Below are positions 7,030-16,149 of a DNA stretch of 43,383 nt, in pieces (position 1 is the stretch's first letter; each line of letters begins with the position of its first letter). The notes beneath the pieces are model-generated. The model did not search any database. It was not told where the DNA came from and saw nothing but the letters and a program-made list of their open reading frames with translations. Source of the stretch: Chloroflexota bacterium (GTDB lineage: Bacteria; Chloroflexota; Anaerolineae; DTLA01); the NCBI GenBank assembly GCA_014360805.1, contig JACIWU010000019.1:1-43383 (forward strand), written 5' to 3'. Both the position numbers and the translations under genes were made by a program.

Positions 7030-8118
7030 ATGACCGAACACGAACGTACTATCGCCGATTTGGAATCCCTGGTGGCCGCGCTGCCCGAGGCCGAACGCGA
7101 ACGATTTGCCCGCATCTTCCACATTGCAACCGACCAGGCCGACGTGGTGATTCCCGCGCCGATGAAGGCCGAAGTGGAGGCGCTGTTCGGCGGCGTGGAG
7201 CCCGTGCTGCGCCAGACGCTGGTGCGGGTTACCAACCTCATCACCCTGGACGGCACGCTGTTCAACCCGCTGCGTCAGCGCCGCCCCCACGACGAGCGGC
7301 TGGCGTCATCGGTGGACATCCCAGGCCCGACCGCCGACGACCCCTTCTGCGCGCCGCTGGAACGCACTACCGAAAACACCTTCGGGCGGGTGCGCGGCGC
7401 TTTCTCTGTAACGGCAGCGAACCTTGTGCCCATTGAGCGATTCCACTCGGTCATCATCTTTGACGAGCACGACCCGCTGGCTTTCACCGAGGCGTCCATC
7501 GACGACGCGTTGGAAACCGCATTGGCCTGGGCGCGGGCGGCCCACAGCGCCGACGCCGACGTGCGTTACTTCATGCTGTTCTGGAACTGCCTGTGGCGGG
7601 CCGCCGCGTCGCGGGTGCACGGCCACATGCAGGCCGTGTTGGGCAAGGGTATCCACTACGCGCAGGTGGAAGCCTTGAGGCGGGCGGCGCTCCTTTACCG
7701 CATCGGCCACGGCACGGACTACTTCGCGGACCTCTGCGCGGTTCACCAGGCGCTCGGCCTGGGCGTGGAATCCCAGGGCGTCCACGTCTTCGCCTACCTG
7801 GCGCCCAAGAAGGAGAAGGAGGTCTGGGTGGTGGCCGACCGCATCGGGCCGGCGTTTGTCCACGGCGTGTACGGCGCGCTCCAGGCGTATGTGCGGCATC
7901 TCGGCGTCCAGAGTTTCAATCTGGCGCTGCTGTGGAAGCCCATAGACTCCGTGCCCGAAGACTGGGCCGGGTTCCCGGTCATCGCGCGGATGGTGGACCG
8001 CGGCCCGCTCCACAGCAGGACGTCGGACGTGGGTGCCATGGAGTTTTTCGGGTCCAGCGTCGTGAGCAGCGATCCGTTCCGCGTGGCCGACGCGCTGCGT
8101 GAGGCGTTGTCGGGCTGA
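7030..8118 (+). CDS. GalT/HIT-superfamily nucleotidyltransferase-like protein
   Basis: 362 residues. The central region reads like galactose-1-phosphate uridylyltransferase: FNPLRQRRP, then NLVPIERFHSVIIFDEHDPL, then HGHMQ at residues 197-201, which fits the HxHxQ nucleotidyl-transfer motif (HPHGQ in GalT). His199 would be the nucleophile. The zinc cysteines of classical GalT are not evident and the N-terminal 60 residues are unfamiliar, so this is a divergent member and the substrate is unknown. GAGGAG at 7021-7026 precedes the ATG, 18 nt after the dehydrogenase. HIT or GalT superfamily is fairly sure; a specific activity is not. Confidence 0.72.
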   Translation: MTEHERTIADLESLVAALPEAERERFARIFHIATDQADVVIPAPMKAEVEALFGGVEPVLRQTLVRVTNLITLDGTLFNPLRQRRPHDERLASSVDIPGPTADDPFCAPLERTTENTFGRVRGAFSVTAANLVPIERFHSVIIFDEHDPLAFTEASIDDALETALAWARAAHSADADVRYFMLFWNCLWRAAASRVHGHMQAVLGKGIHYAQVEALRRAALLYRIGHGTDYFADLCAVHQALGLGVESQGVHVFAYLAPKKEKEVWVVADRIGPAFVHGVYGALQAYVRHLGVQSFNLALLWKPIDSVPEDWAGFPVIARMVDRGPLHSRTSDVGAMEFFGSSVVSSDPFRVADALREALSG

Positions 8119-8128
8119 GAGGCAAGCG

Positions 8129-8884
8129 ATGGCCCCATGGGTTACACGCGCGCGGGTGGCCGAGGTTCGGGTGCTGGACCCCGATCTGCTCTGGCTTCGC
8201 CTGCGCGCGCCCGACGTGGCCGCATCCCTGCGGCCGGGGCAGTTCATCGCCGTTGTGGATCGCCAGCGGCTGGAGCCGTACCTGCCCACGCCGCTTTTCC
8301 CCACCCACCTCTCGGCAGAGGACCTGGGATGCCTGCTCCAGATGGACGACCGAGACCGCTGGCTGGCGACGCTATGGCCGGAGCGGCCGATTCAGGTTAC
8401 AGGGCCACTAGGCAACGGCTTCGCGCTGAACGCCGCGGCGCGCAATCTGCTGGTGGTGTCCGAGGGGATGGAAGGGCTGCCGCTGCTGACGCTGGTGCAG
8501 GAAGCGGCGGCGCGGCGGCTAGAGGTGTCGTTCCTGGTGTGGAGCCCGTTCAGCCGCGCCGAACTCCTGCCGCCCGGGCTGCTGCCGTCATCGGCGGAGT
8601 ACCGCTCGGCCGTGGGAACCGAGGCCCTGACGGCGGCGTTGAGCGAAACGCTGCGCTGGGCCGATGCGGCCTATGCGGCGGGGTCGCCCGCGCTCCATCT
8701 GGCCCTCGCCGAGGCCATACAGCAGGTGCGACTGCGCTACGCCCGGGGGTTCTGCCAGGTGCTGGTGCGCGGGCGGATGCTGTGCGCGCTCGGCGTGTGC
8801 GGCGTGTGTCGGATTCGGCTGCGTCGCGGGTCGGCCCGCGTCTGCGCCGACGGCCCTGTGTTTGACTTGCGCGACCTGGTGTGA
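8129..8884 (+). CDS. Divergent PyrK-like ferredoxin-reductase/2Fe-2S protein
   Basis: 251 residues. Layout follows dihydroorotate dehydrogenase electron-transfer subunits: an N-terminal FAD-type barrel with LRPGQFIAV, then GPLGNGF starting near residue 92, an NAD-type domain, and a C-terminal 2Fe-2S site with Cys219-x4-Cys224-x2-Cys227-x11-Cys239 and the usual CADGPVFDL ending. It departs from family at two key places: the RPFS-type flavin motif is replaced by LPTPLFPT, and the Gly-rich GGGxG nucleotide loop by SEGMEG. Electron transfer through the cluster is plausible; FAD and NAD use are doubtful. It starts 10 nt after the GalT-like gene and overlaps the PyrD-like gene by 4 nt (GTGA), so they are likely partners. 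Confidence 0.75.
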   Translation: MAPWVTRARVAEVRVLDPDLLWLRLRAPDVAASLRPGQFIAVVDRQRLEPYLPTPLFPTHLSAEDLGCLLQMDDRDRWLATLWPERPIQVTGPLGNGFALNAAARNLLVVSEGMEGLPLLTLVQEAAARRLEVSFLVWSPFSRAELLPPGLLPSSAEYRSAVGTEALTAALSETLRWADAAYAAGSPALHLALAEAIQQVRLRYARGFCQVLVRGRMLCALGVCGVCRIRLRRGSARVCADGPVFDLRDLV

Positions 8885-9752
8885 AGATGCGCGAAACGAT
8901 GAGAGCCTCTGCGAACCTGTCGGTGGATTTGGCCCCTGGGCACAAGACAGGACTTCCCCTGGCCACGCCCATCCTGCTGGGGTGTGGGGCGGCCGGATAC
9001 GGGGCCGCGCCCGAGGCGGTGGATGCGGCGGCGCTGGGCGCGGTGGTTACGCTGCCGCTGGCCGCGCGGGCGGTCGGCAAGTCGCCGCGTTTTGCGCCTG
9101 TGCCCGCGGGTGTCGTGATAGACACCGGAGGCCCGGCGGCGGTGCGGTCGGTGCTGCGCCACTGGGCAAAGCGCTGGCGGCGGGCCAATCCGCCGGTCAT
9201 CGCGCACGTGGCGGGCGAGTCGCCGGCGGAACTGGCCGCCTGCGCCGAGGCCCTGGAGGAGGCGCGCGAGGTCGCTGCGCTGGAATGGCGGGCCGACGCC
9301 CTGCCGCCCGACGAGGCCGCGCGCGCCGCCGCCCGACTGCGCGCTGCCAGCGACAAGCCGCTGCTGGTACAGGTCCCCCTTGCAGGCGCGGCCGACTACG
9401 CCGAGGCGCTGGTCGGCGTGGCCGATGCCCTCGTAGTGGGCGCGCCCCCGCAGGGGACCGCGTGGAGCGTCGAGGACGAAGCCTGGGTGCAGGGCGACGT
9501 GCACGGCCCGGGCGTGTTCGCGCGCTCCTCGCCTTGCGCGAGTTCCCCTTCCCGCTGGTCGCTTTCGGCGGCCTCCACGCGCCGCATCAGGCGGTGCAGG
9601 CCGTGCTCGCGGGAGCCAGCGCCGTGATGCTGGACATCGCCATCTGCCGCCTGCCCGATTTGCCCGGCCAGGTCTTGGCGGCTATCATGGATGAATTGGA
9701 GAACCGAGCGTTGGACGACTTGCGACAACTGGTGGGCCGCGACGCTGGATAG
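8881..9752 (+). pseudogene. PyrD-like FMN protein, frameshifted and lacking catalytic residues
   Basis: Residues encoded by 8881-9522 follow dihydroorotate dehydrogenase: NLSVDLA, GCGAAGYG, LGAVVTLPL. After 9522 the homology continues in another frame (LLALREFPFPLVAFGGLHAP, then AGASAVMLDIAI, the FMN-phosphate loop) to the stop at 9752. Restoring one base within 9520-9524 joins both parts into about 290 residues. The family's NxSxPN motif is absent (ALEWRADAL stands there) and the active-site Lys is Gln in LLVQVP, so even the repaired protein should not be an ordinary dihydroorotate dehydrogenase. GTG at 8881 overlaps the PyrK-like stop; ATG at 8887 is an alternative. The shift may be genuine or an assembly error. 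Confidence 0.7.
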
Positions 9753-9776
9753 ATTGTACAGGCGAGAGGAAACCTC

Positions 9777-10241
9777 ATGCGAGCCGTGGTGCAGCGCGTA
9801 ACGCATGGCAAGGTTACGGTGGACGGCCAAACCGTCGGGGAAATCGGCGACGGGCTGGTCGTCCTGTTGGGTGTCAAAGACGGAGACACGCCCGAAGACG
9901 CGGCGAAACTGGCCGACAAGGTGGCCAATCTGCGCATCTTCAGCGACGCCGACGGCAAGTTCAACCTGTCGCTGCTGGACGTGGGAGGGGCCGCGCTGGT
10001 GGTGTCCCAGTTCACCCTCTACGGCGACTCGCGGAAGGGCCGCCGCCCCAGTTTCACCAACGCCGCCCCGCCCGATGTGGCGGAACCCCTCGTGGCGCGA
10101 TTCTGTCAGGCGCTGCGGGGCCTCGGTGTCCGTGTGGAGGAGGGCCGCTTCCAGGCGCACATGCTGGTGGAAATCCACAACGACGGCCCCGTAACGTTGA
10201 TTCTGGACACCGAGGATCTGGCCCGCCCTCGCCGCTCGTGA
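9777..10241 (+). CDS. dtd: D-aminoacyl-tRNA deacylase
   Basis: 154 residues, standard size. The two family motifs are present: SQFTLYGD near residues 79-86, with the active-site Gln/Thr region, and NDGPVTL near 137-143, equivalent to the Gly-cisPro cross-subunit motif region. The enzyme is a cytosolic dimer that removes D-amino acids (and Gly mischarged on tRNA-Ala) from tRNA. GAGAGG at 9764-9769 lies before the ATG. It is the last gene of the rightward operon, 24 nt after the PyrD-like gene, and is followed by repeats. Confidence 0.95.
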   Translation: MRAVVQRVTHGKVTVDGQTVGEIGDGLVVLLGVKDGDTPEDAAKLADKVANLRIFSDADGKFNLSLLDVGGAALVVSQFTLYGDSRKGRRPSFTNAAPPDVAEPLVARFCQALRGLGVRVEEGRFQAHMLVEIHNDGPVTLILDTEDLARPRRS

Positions 10242-10246
10242 GGGGT

Positions 10247-10326
10247 GCGCGGGTATGGGAACCTGCGCTACGGGCGTCGCCGTGCAGGCGCGCGGGTATG
10301 GAAACCCGCGCTGCGGGCGTCGCCGT
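10247..10326 (+). repeat. Two 37-bp direct repeats with a 6-nt gap
   Basis: 10247-10283 and 10290-10326 share GCGCGGGTATGG-AACC-GCGCT-CGGGCGTCGCCGT with three or four changes. The palindromic core GCGGGTATGGAAACCCGC also occurs at 16527-16546 inside the partner-switching operon. It follows dtd directly. Confidence 0.75.
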
Positions 10327-10343
10327 TGGGAGACACACCCGAT

Positions 10344-10372
10344 TTGACATGTGGTGCGGGGGTGAATATAAT
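10344..10372 (+). promoter_or_regulatory. Perfect sigma-70 promoter of the efflux operon
   Basis: TTGACA at 10344-10349, exactly 17 nt, TATAAT at 10367-10372. Both hexamers match consensus completely. The untranslated leader would be about 130 nt, carrying a palindrome (10389-10399) and a hairpin (10437-10460). Confidence 0.85.
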
Positions 10373-10373
10373 T

Positions 10374-10405
10374 AGCGACACAAAATAATAGCGACGCTAA
10401 GCGAC
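10374..10405 (+). promoter_or_regulatory. Candidate operator: AGCGAC repeats and TAGCGACGCTA palindrome
   Basis: AGCGAC occurs at 10374, 10390 and 10400, and TAGCG-A-CGCTA at 10389-10399 is a perfect palindrome about 10-20 nt past the predicted start. A repressor bound here would block a very strong promoter. No regulator gene lies nearby, so the protein is unknown. Confidence 0.45.
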
Positions 10406-10436
10406 GATCCTCGTTGCAAATCATCGCGGTAAGGGT

Positions 10437-10460
10437 AGGGGCAGTTTCAGACCTGCCCCT
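10437..10460. repeat. AGGGGCAG hairpin in the efflux operon leader
   Basis: AGGGGCAG (10437-10444) and CTGCCCCT (10453-10460) pair around an 8-nt loop. The same arms recur at 13942-13969 beyond the operon, so the operon is bracketed by the same repeat family. Confidence 0.6.
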
Positions 10461-10509
10461 GCGGGACCTGATGCTCCAGCGTAGCGTCGCATGATGAGGG
10501 AGTGGCAAC

Positions 10510-11889
10510 ATGAACCGGAAGACTATCGTCATCGTAGCCATCGTGGCGGCTGTGGCCGTTGGTGCGTTCTTCCTGGTGCGCGCGGTGGGCCGAGGCGACA
10601 ACGGCACAACCCAAGCCGAGACTGTAACCGTGGCGCGGGGGGCGCTCACGCAGGTGGTCAACGCCACCGGAAACGTCGCGCCCGCCCAGAGGGCCACGCT
10701 GTCCTTTGAGATATCGGGCCGCGTCCTGGAGGTCCTGGTGGACGAGGGCGACGTTGTCCAGAAGGGCCAGCCCCTGGCTCGGCTGGACGCCACCGACCTG
10801 GAGTTGACCTTGCGGAGCGCCGAGGCATCGCTGCGCGCGGCCCAAGCCCGCTATGAGCAGACCAAGGCCGGCCCCAGCAAAGAGGACATCGCTGCGGCCG
10901 AGGCGAGCCTGGCCAGCGCCATCGCGTCCTATGAGAAACTGAAGAAAGGGCCGACGGCCGACGAGGTGGCCGTGGCCAAAGCCAACGTGGAGCGGGCCGA
11001 GGCCGTGCTGAAGCAGGCGCAGGCCGCCTACGACCGCATCGCGTGGCGTGGGGATGCCGCGGCCTCGCCCCAGGCGCTCCAGTTGCAGCAGGCAACCATA
11101 GACTACCAGACGGCCCTGGCCAACTACCGCGTCGCGACGGCAGGCCCCAGCGAGAGCGCGCTCAAGGCCGCCGAGGCGCAGATTGCCCAGGCGCGGGCCA
11201 ACCTAGAGCGGCTGAAGCGCACCCCCTCGCCTGAGGATTTGGCCATCGCCCAGTCGCAGGTGGATTCGGCGCAGGTCGCCGTGGATCAGGCGAAGCGAAG
11301 GCTGGACTCGGCGGTGCTGCGCGCGCCGTTTGCTGGCGTCGTGGAGAAGGTGTCGGTGGATGTGGGGCAATTGGTGGCTGCGGGGACGCCCGCTGTGATC
11401 ATCGCCGACACGTCCGCCTTCCACATCATGGTGGCGGTGGATGAGATGGACGTGGCGCTGGTGCGCGTGGGGCAGGTGGCGCGCATCGCCCTGGACGCGC
11501 TGCCCGATACCCCGATTCAGGGACATGTGGACCGCGTCGGGCTGGCGGGGTCGCAGACCACAGGCGTGGTTACCTATGATGTGCGCATCGCCGTGGATCC
11601 CACCGACGCGCCCCTGCGCACGGGCATGAGCGCGACGATAGACATCGTCGTGGCCGAGAAGGCCGACGCCCTTGTGCTGCCCAACCGCGCCATTCGCACC
11701 GACGAGAAGACGGGCCAGCGTTACGTGCAGGTGCTGCGCAACGGGCAGGTGGAGCAGGTGTACATCAAGCCCGGCATCCGCGACGAACGCTACACCGAAA
11801 TCCTGGAAGGCCCGGCCGAGGGCGAGACCGTCGTCATCACGACGATCTCATCCAGCCAGCAGTTGCGGAGCCTGTTCGGGCCGCAATGA
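10510..11889 (+). CDS. HlyD/MacA-family periplasmic-type adaptor of an ABC exporter
   Basis: 459 residues. One membrane anchor (about 5-23), a barrel-sandwich segment with VLVDEGDVVQKGQPLARLD (near residue 80), a long Ala-rich coiled coil (about 100-260) with internal repeats around AGPS, then the second lipoyl half (APFAGVVEKVSVDVGQLVAAG) and beta-barrel. These adaptors link an inner-membrane exporter to the outside; MacA and YknX relatives work with the two genes that follow. GAGGGAG precedes the ATG. The three genes form an operon behind the perfect promoter at 10344. Substrate unknown: antibiotics, peptides or lipids are possible. Confidence 0.9.
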   Translation: MNRKTIVIVAIVAAVAVGAFFLVRAVGRGDNGTTQAETVTVARGALTQVVNATGNVAPAQRATLSFEISGRVLEVLVDEGDVVQKGQPLARLDATDLELTLRSAEASLRAAQARYEQTKAGPSKEDIAAAEASLASAIASYEKLKKGPTADEVAVAKANVERAEAVLKQAQAAYDRIAWRGDAAASPQALQLQQATIDYQTALANYRVATAGPSESALKAAEAQIAQARANLERLKRTPSPEDLAIAQSQVDSAQVAVDQAKRRLDSAVLRAPFAGVVEKVSVDVGQLVAAGTPAVIIADTSAFHIMVAVDEMDVALVRVGQVARIALDALPDTPIQGHVDRVGLAGSQTTGVVTYDVRIAVDPTDAPLRTGMSATIDIVVAEKADALVLPNRAIRTDEKTGQRYVQVLRNGQVEQVYIKPGIRDERYTEILEGPAEGETVVITTISSSQQLRSLFGPQ

Positions 11890-11920
11890 GGCTACCAGTG
11901 GCAAGAGCGGGCAGGGTGCA

Positions 11921-12651
<731 letters not shown>

Positions 12652-12655
<4 letters not shown>

Positions 12656-13908
12656 ACATCGCAGAGAGCATCAAGATCGCCTTCAGGAGCCTTTCGGCCA
12701 ACAAACTGCGCGCGGCCCTCACCATGCTGGGCATCATCATCGGCGTCGCGGCGGTGATCACGCTTCTGTCGGTGGGGCAAGGCGTGCAAGTGCTGGTGCA
12801 GGAACAGATTCAGAGCATCGGTTCCAACCTGCTGTTTGTGGTGCCGGGGAACCTGTCGGCCCAGTCCAGCAGGAACGCGGGCAGCGCGATGGCGACTAGC
12901 ACGATCAACACCCTGACCTACGGCGACGCCAAGGCCATCGCAGACCCGCAGCGCGTGCCGGACGTCCAGGCCGTGGCGGTGGAGTCCTTCATAAACACCA
13001 CGGTGGTCTACCGCGACCGAGGCATCCGCACATCGGTGAGCGGCACGACCGTGAACTATCCCCAGGTGCGCAACCACAAGGTGGCCGAAGGGACGTTCTT
13101 CAGCGAGGAGGATTTCAATGGCGGGTCGCGGGTGGCGGTGCTGGGCCATTCGGCTGCCGAGGCGCTCTTCCCAGATGGCTACGCCGTGGGCCAGACGATC
13201 AAGATCAAAGGCATCTCGTTTCGGGTCATCGGCGTGCTGGCCAGCAAAGGCGGCACGGGGTTCGGCGGGGTGGACGATTCGGTGTTCGTGCCGCTGACCA
13301 CGTTCCACACCAAACTGACGCAGCGGCGCTCGGCCTCGGGCGACTACGTTGTGTCGGCCATCTACGCCCAGGCGGTGAGCGAAAGCCGCATGGAGGCGGC
13401 GATGGAGCAGATCGCCCAGTTGCTGCGCGACCGCCACGGCATCCTGTACGAGAGCGACGACGATTTCACCGTCATCAACCAGAAGGACATCCTCAACATC
13501 TTCGGCGAGATCACGTCCATCCTGACCATCTTCCTGGGGGCCATTGCAGCGATTTCGCTTCTGGTGGGCGGCATCGGCATCATGAACATCATGCTGGTGT
13601 CGGTAACGGAGCGCACGCGGGAGATCGGCCTGCGCAAAGCCGTAGGCGCGCGTCGGCGGGATGTGTTGTGGCAGTTCCTGATTGAGGCGATGGTGCTCAG
13701 TTTGGCCGGCGGGTTCATCGGCATCGCGCTGGGCGCCGTAGGGTCGCAACTGGTAGGGCAACTGTCGGGGTCGCTGCAGCCGGTCATCACCGTGTCCACG
13801 GTCTTGCTGGCGACAGGGTTCTCGGCGGCGGTGGGGTTGTTCTTCGGCATCTACCCCGCGAGCCGCGCGGCGGCGCTGAACCCGATAGACGCGCTGCGGT
13901 ACGAGTAG
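12652..13908 (+). CDS. MacB-type ABC transporter permease (FtsX fold)
   Basis: 418 residues: a first membrane helix (about 18-40), a large extracytoplasmic domain (about 45-280) and three C-terminal helices with the family motif SVTERTREIGLRKAVGARRRD between them. This MacB_PCD plus FtsX layout moves substrates from the outer leaflet side by mechanotransmission rather than by a classical channel. ATGA overlap with the ATPase ensures co-translation. Hairpins at 13912-13969 follow. Confidence 0.95.
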
Positions 13909-13911
13909 CAG

Positions 13912-13969
13912 GGGGCGCAACGGCGTGCGCGCCCCAGATGTCAGGGGCAGACTCCTGGGTCTGCCCCTG
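13912..13969 (+). terminator. Tandem hairpins ending the efflux operon
   Basis: First, GGGGCGC (13912-13918) with GCGCCCC (13929-13935). Second, an 11-bp perfect stem CAGGGGCAGAC (13942-13952) with GTCTGCCCCTG (13959-13969) followed by CATTTGT. The T content is poor, so termination is likely but not certain. Confidence 0.55.
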
Positions 13970-13994
13970 CATTTGTCTGGCCTCGGGCTCGGTT

Positions 13995-14153
13995 CTATTT
14001 TGTGTTGGTGAGTAAGGTGCGACACACTCCCTGAGGTGCGCCGCGCCTGTACCAAGCGCACAACTCTGCGGATTCTATTTCCAACAGATCGCGCAGGGCA
14101 AGATAGCGCACAGAGGGGTTGGTCAGTTCCAGGAGCTGGCCCCGTGTACTCAC
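13995..14153 (-). pseudogene. Fragment of a prenyltransferase/squalene-cyclase-like protein N-terminus
   Basis: Read from GTG at 14153, the 52-residue frame starts with GQLLELTNPSVRYLALRDLL, which strongly resembles the N-terminal LL-xxx-NPSVRYxxLRDLL of terpenoid-cyclase-fold proteins found in Chloroflexota. After about 28 residues homology ends and the frame stops at 13995. A full protein would be several hundred residues, so this looks like a remnant. Recognition is from motif memory only. Confidence 0.35.
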
Positions 14154-14164
14154 GGGCGCAGCCC

Positions 14165-15907
14165 CTACGGAATCACAAGGGTGCACGCCTCGGTCGCGCG
14201 CACCCAGTACCCGCGCCCGGGTTCCATCTCCGCTAAATCGTTGCCAAAGGGTGCAGCGGGGCTGTAGTGCTTCCACGGCTGTGGCTCGTCGGCGTAGTAC
14301 GCCCACACCACGGTGTACTTGCCCGCGATGGACGCCAGCGCCTCGGCCACAGGGCGCGCCGTAGCAAAGGGATATGCCACCAGGTTCCACCCGGCAAACA
14401 AGGTCTGGTCGGTCGTGGCGGGTGGCGTGCCATCCACCGTCAGCGTCGCGGCCTCGGTCAGCAGAATCCAGAACGCCGTCTTTTCGTCCAGGGAGTGCAA
14501 CATGCTCGCTTCCGGGGGTAGCGCGGGGTTGTACGTGCGCCACCCCTGCGCGGCGGCGTCCCAGGTGTGAACGATGGCATACCTGCCCGCGATGGATGCC
14601 AGCACGTCGGTAATAGCCGTGCTGTGGGGCACCACGGGCACTGACACCAGGTTCCACCCCGCCGCCAGCGGGATTGAGGTTTGGGTTTGGGATCGGAACT
14701 CGTCGGCGCCGATGTCCGGCGCGGGACCGATGGGCCGCGCGTCGCCGTCCAAATCGTCGGTTACCTGCGCCAATGCCGCTGCCTGGTCAATGGCCGCCGT
14801 GGCCGCGTTCGTCAGGTGCAGGTCTGCGCCCGCCGGGTCGGCGAACCAGTCGCTCTGGGCATTCACGACGTTTCCCGTGCCGGTGGCGTTGGCTCCGTCG
14901 CGGTTTAGCCGGATGTCCATGTTGGTCAGGTTGTAGGCGAAGGTGCCGGAGGTGTCAGCAAAGCGCGCTTCCATGCCCCAGGTCAGGCCGGCGTCGGGGT
15001 TGAGGAGCAGGGCAGTGTTGTGGGCCACCAGCCAGTCGGTAGCATGGACCATCTCAACGACCACGTCGTGGGGCAGGGACGCGTAGATGACGTTGTTACG
15101 CACCACGCCGCCGATGTGATCACCGGGGCCGTGGCTGGCGTTGCCGAAGGCGATGCCCTGGTAGCAGTCCACCAGCAGGTTGCGCTCCACCACCGTGTCG
15201 GACGAGCCTGACCAGAACAGAATGGCGGGGACGGGGGCATTGCCCGGTGTGCGTATGCGGATCCACTGGTTGTCGCGCACCGTCCAGCGGTGAGCATTGT
15301 GGGCGCTGATGCCGTTGGTGTAGTCCTCCGGCGAGGTTGTGGTGTACTCTAGGCGGGAGCAGGCCAGCAGGCCGTCGTCGCTGCCGTCGCCCAGGAGGTT
15401 GACCTTGACCAGTTGGTAGCCGGTGTCCACGATGTGCAGGTTGTACAGGACCGGACGGTCGCGACCCTGCACCGAAATGCCGTGCTCGTCGCCGTTGCGG
15501 ATGGTCAGGTCGGCCACGGTAACGTCGTCGGCATCTATGGCGATGACATGGGTGTTCGTCCACGTGAGCATGCCGCCGCCGTCCAGGACTACGTCATCGC
15601 GGTCCCCGGTAGCGCCCCGAATGGCAATGCTGTCGTGGGTTACCCAGACGGCATCCTGCAGATAATAGGTGCCAGGGGCGACGAGGATGGTGGTGCCGGG
15701 TGCAGCGTTGCGGGCCTGGTCGCGCAGTTCGGCCTCGGTGGAGACGGTAACGATAGGGCCGGTCGGCGGGGGGAAGGGAGAGCATAGGGCGGAGGATGAA
15801 CGCGTCATGCCCGGGCCTTGGGCGCGGGCCGGCAGGTCCGGAGCGGGCACCAGCAGGGGGAGAATAATAAGGAGCATGGCGATCAGTCCCACGAGCATCT
15901 GTCTCAT
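14165..15907 (-). CDS. Secreted right-handed beta-helix repeat protein
   Basis: 580 residues. A signal peptide (about 1-29, ending ARAQG) leads a parallel beta-helix region (about 50-400) rich in short turns such as NLHIVDTG, NNVIYASL and AHNTALLL, like pectate-lyase and PbH1 repeats; it ends with the common PAPDIGADEF segment. Two tandem C-terminal modules follow, each starting AGWNLV and containing LASIAG-Y and a WxxY-P segment (about 420-500 and 500-580). No sortase or dockerin signal is seen. It probably binds or cuts an extracellular polysaccharide; no catalytic residues can be named. GGAGGAGG precedes the ATG. Confidence 0.85.
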   Translation of the reverse strand: MRQMLVGLIAMLLIILPLLVPAPDLPARAQGPGMTRSSSALCSPFPPPTGPIVTVSTEAELRDQARNAAPGTTILVAPGTYYLQDAVWVTHDSIAIRGATGDRDDVVLDGGGMLTWTNTHVIAIDADDVTVADLTIRNGDEHGISVQGRDRPVLYNLHIVDTGYQLVKVNLLGDGSDDGLLACSRLEYTTTSPEDYTNGISAHNAHRWTVRDNQWIRIRTPGNAPVPAILFWSGSSDTVVERNLLVDCYQGIAFGNASHGPGDHIGGVVRNNVIYASLPHDVVVEMVHATDWLVAHNTALLLNPDAGLTWGMEARFADTSGTFAYNLTNMDIRLNRDGANATGTGNVVNAQSDWFADPAGADLHLTNAATAAIDQAAALAQVTDDLDGDARPIGPAPDIGADEFRSQTQTSIPLAAGWNLVSVPVVPHSTAITDVLASIAGRYAIVHTWDAAAQGWRTYNPALPPEASMLHSLDEKTAFWILLTEAATLTVDGTPPATTDQTLFAGWNLVAYPFATARPVAEALASIAGKYTVVWAYYADEPQPWKHYSPAAPFGNDLAEMEPGRGYWVRATEACTLVIP

Positions 15908-15957
15908 GTTGCCCGCCTCCTCCGGAGAATGCAGAGCGCAACCAGGGATTGGATTTC

Positions 15958-15986
15958 ATTGTAGCACGGGGCTTGGGCGGATGCAA
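15958..15986 (-). promoter_or_regulatory. Predicted promoter of the beta-helix gene
   Basis: Minus strand TTGCAT (15986-15981), 17 nt ending TGC, TACAAT (15963-15958). Leader of about 45 nt. Confidence 0.55.
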
Positions 15987-16012
15987 CGCTGGGCCTGGCG
16001 CGCGGCTCCAAA

Positions 16013-16042
16013 GTGTGTTGGCTTCTGGCGTTGCCAACACAC
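16013..16042. promoter_or_regulatory. 10-bp inverted repeat between divergent promoters
   Basis: GTGTGTTGGC (16013-16022) and GCCAACACAC (16033-16042) are perfect complements with a 10-nt gap, one helical turn. It lies between the leftward beta-helix promoter and the rightward STAS promoter at 16071, a suitable place for an operator acting on either side. Confidence 0.45.
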
Positions 16043-16070
16043 GGTGAAGCGAATCCGCTCTGTCCGCAAT

Positions 16071-16099
16071 TGTACACGCGCCACGCAATCGGGTATAAT
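16071..16099 (+). promoter_or_regulatory. Predicted promoter of the partner-switching operon
   Basis: TGTACA (16071-16076), 17 nt, TATAAT (16094-16099). The -10 is perfect, the -35 is 4/6. The start ATG is at 16150. Confidence 0.6.
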
Positions 16100-16149
16100 G
16101 GGCCGTGAACTTTCGCACCATCACCCCATTTGCGCAAGGAGGACTCTCA

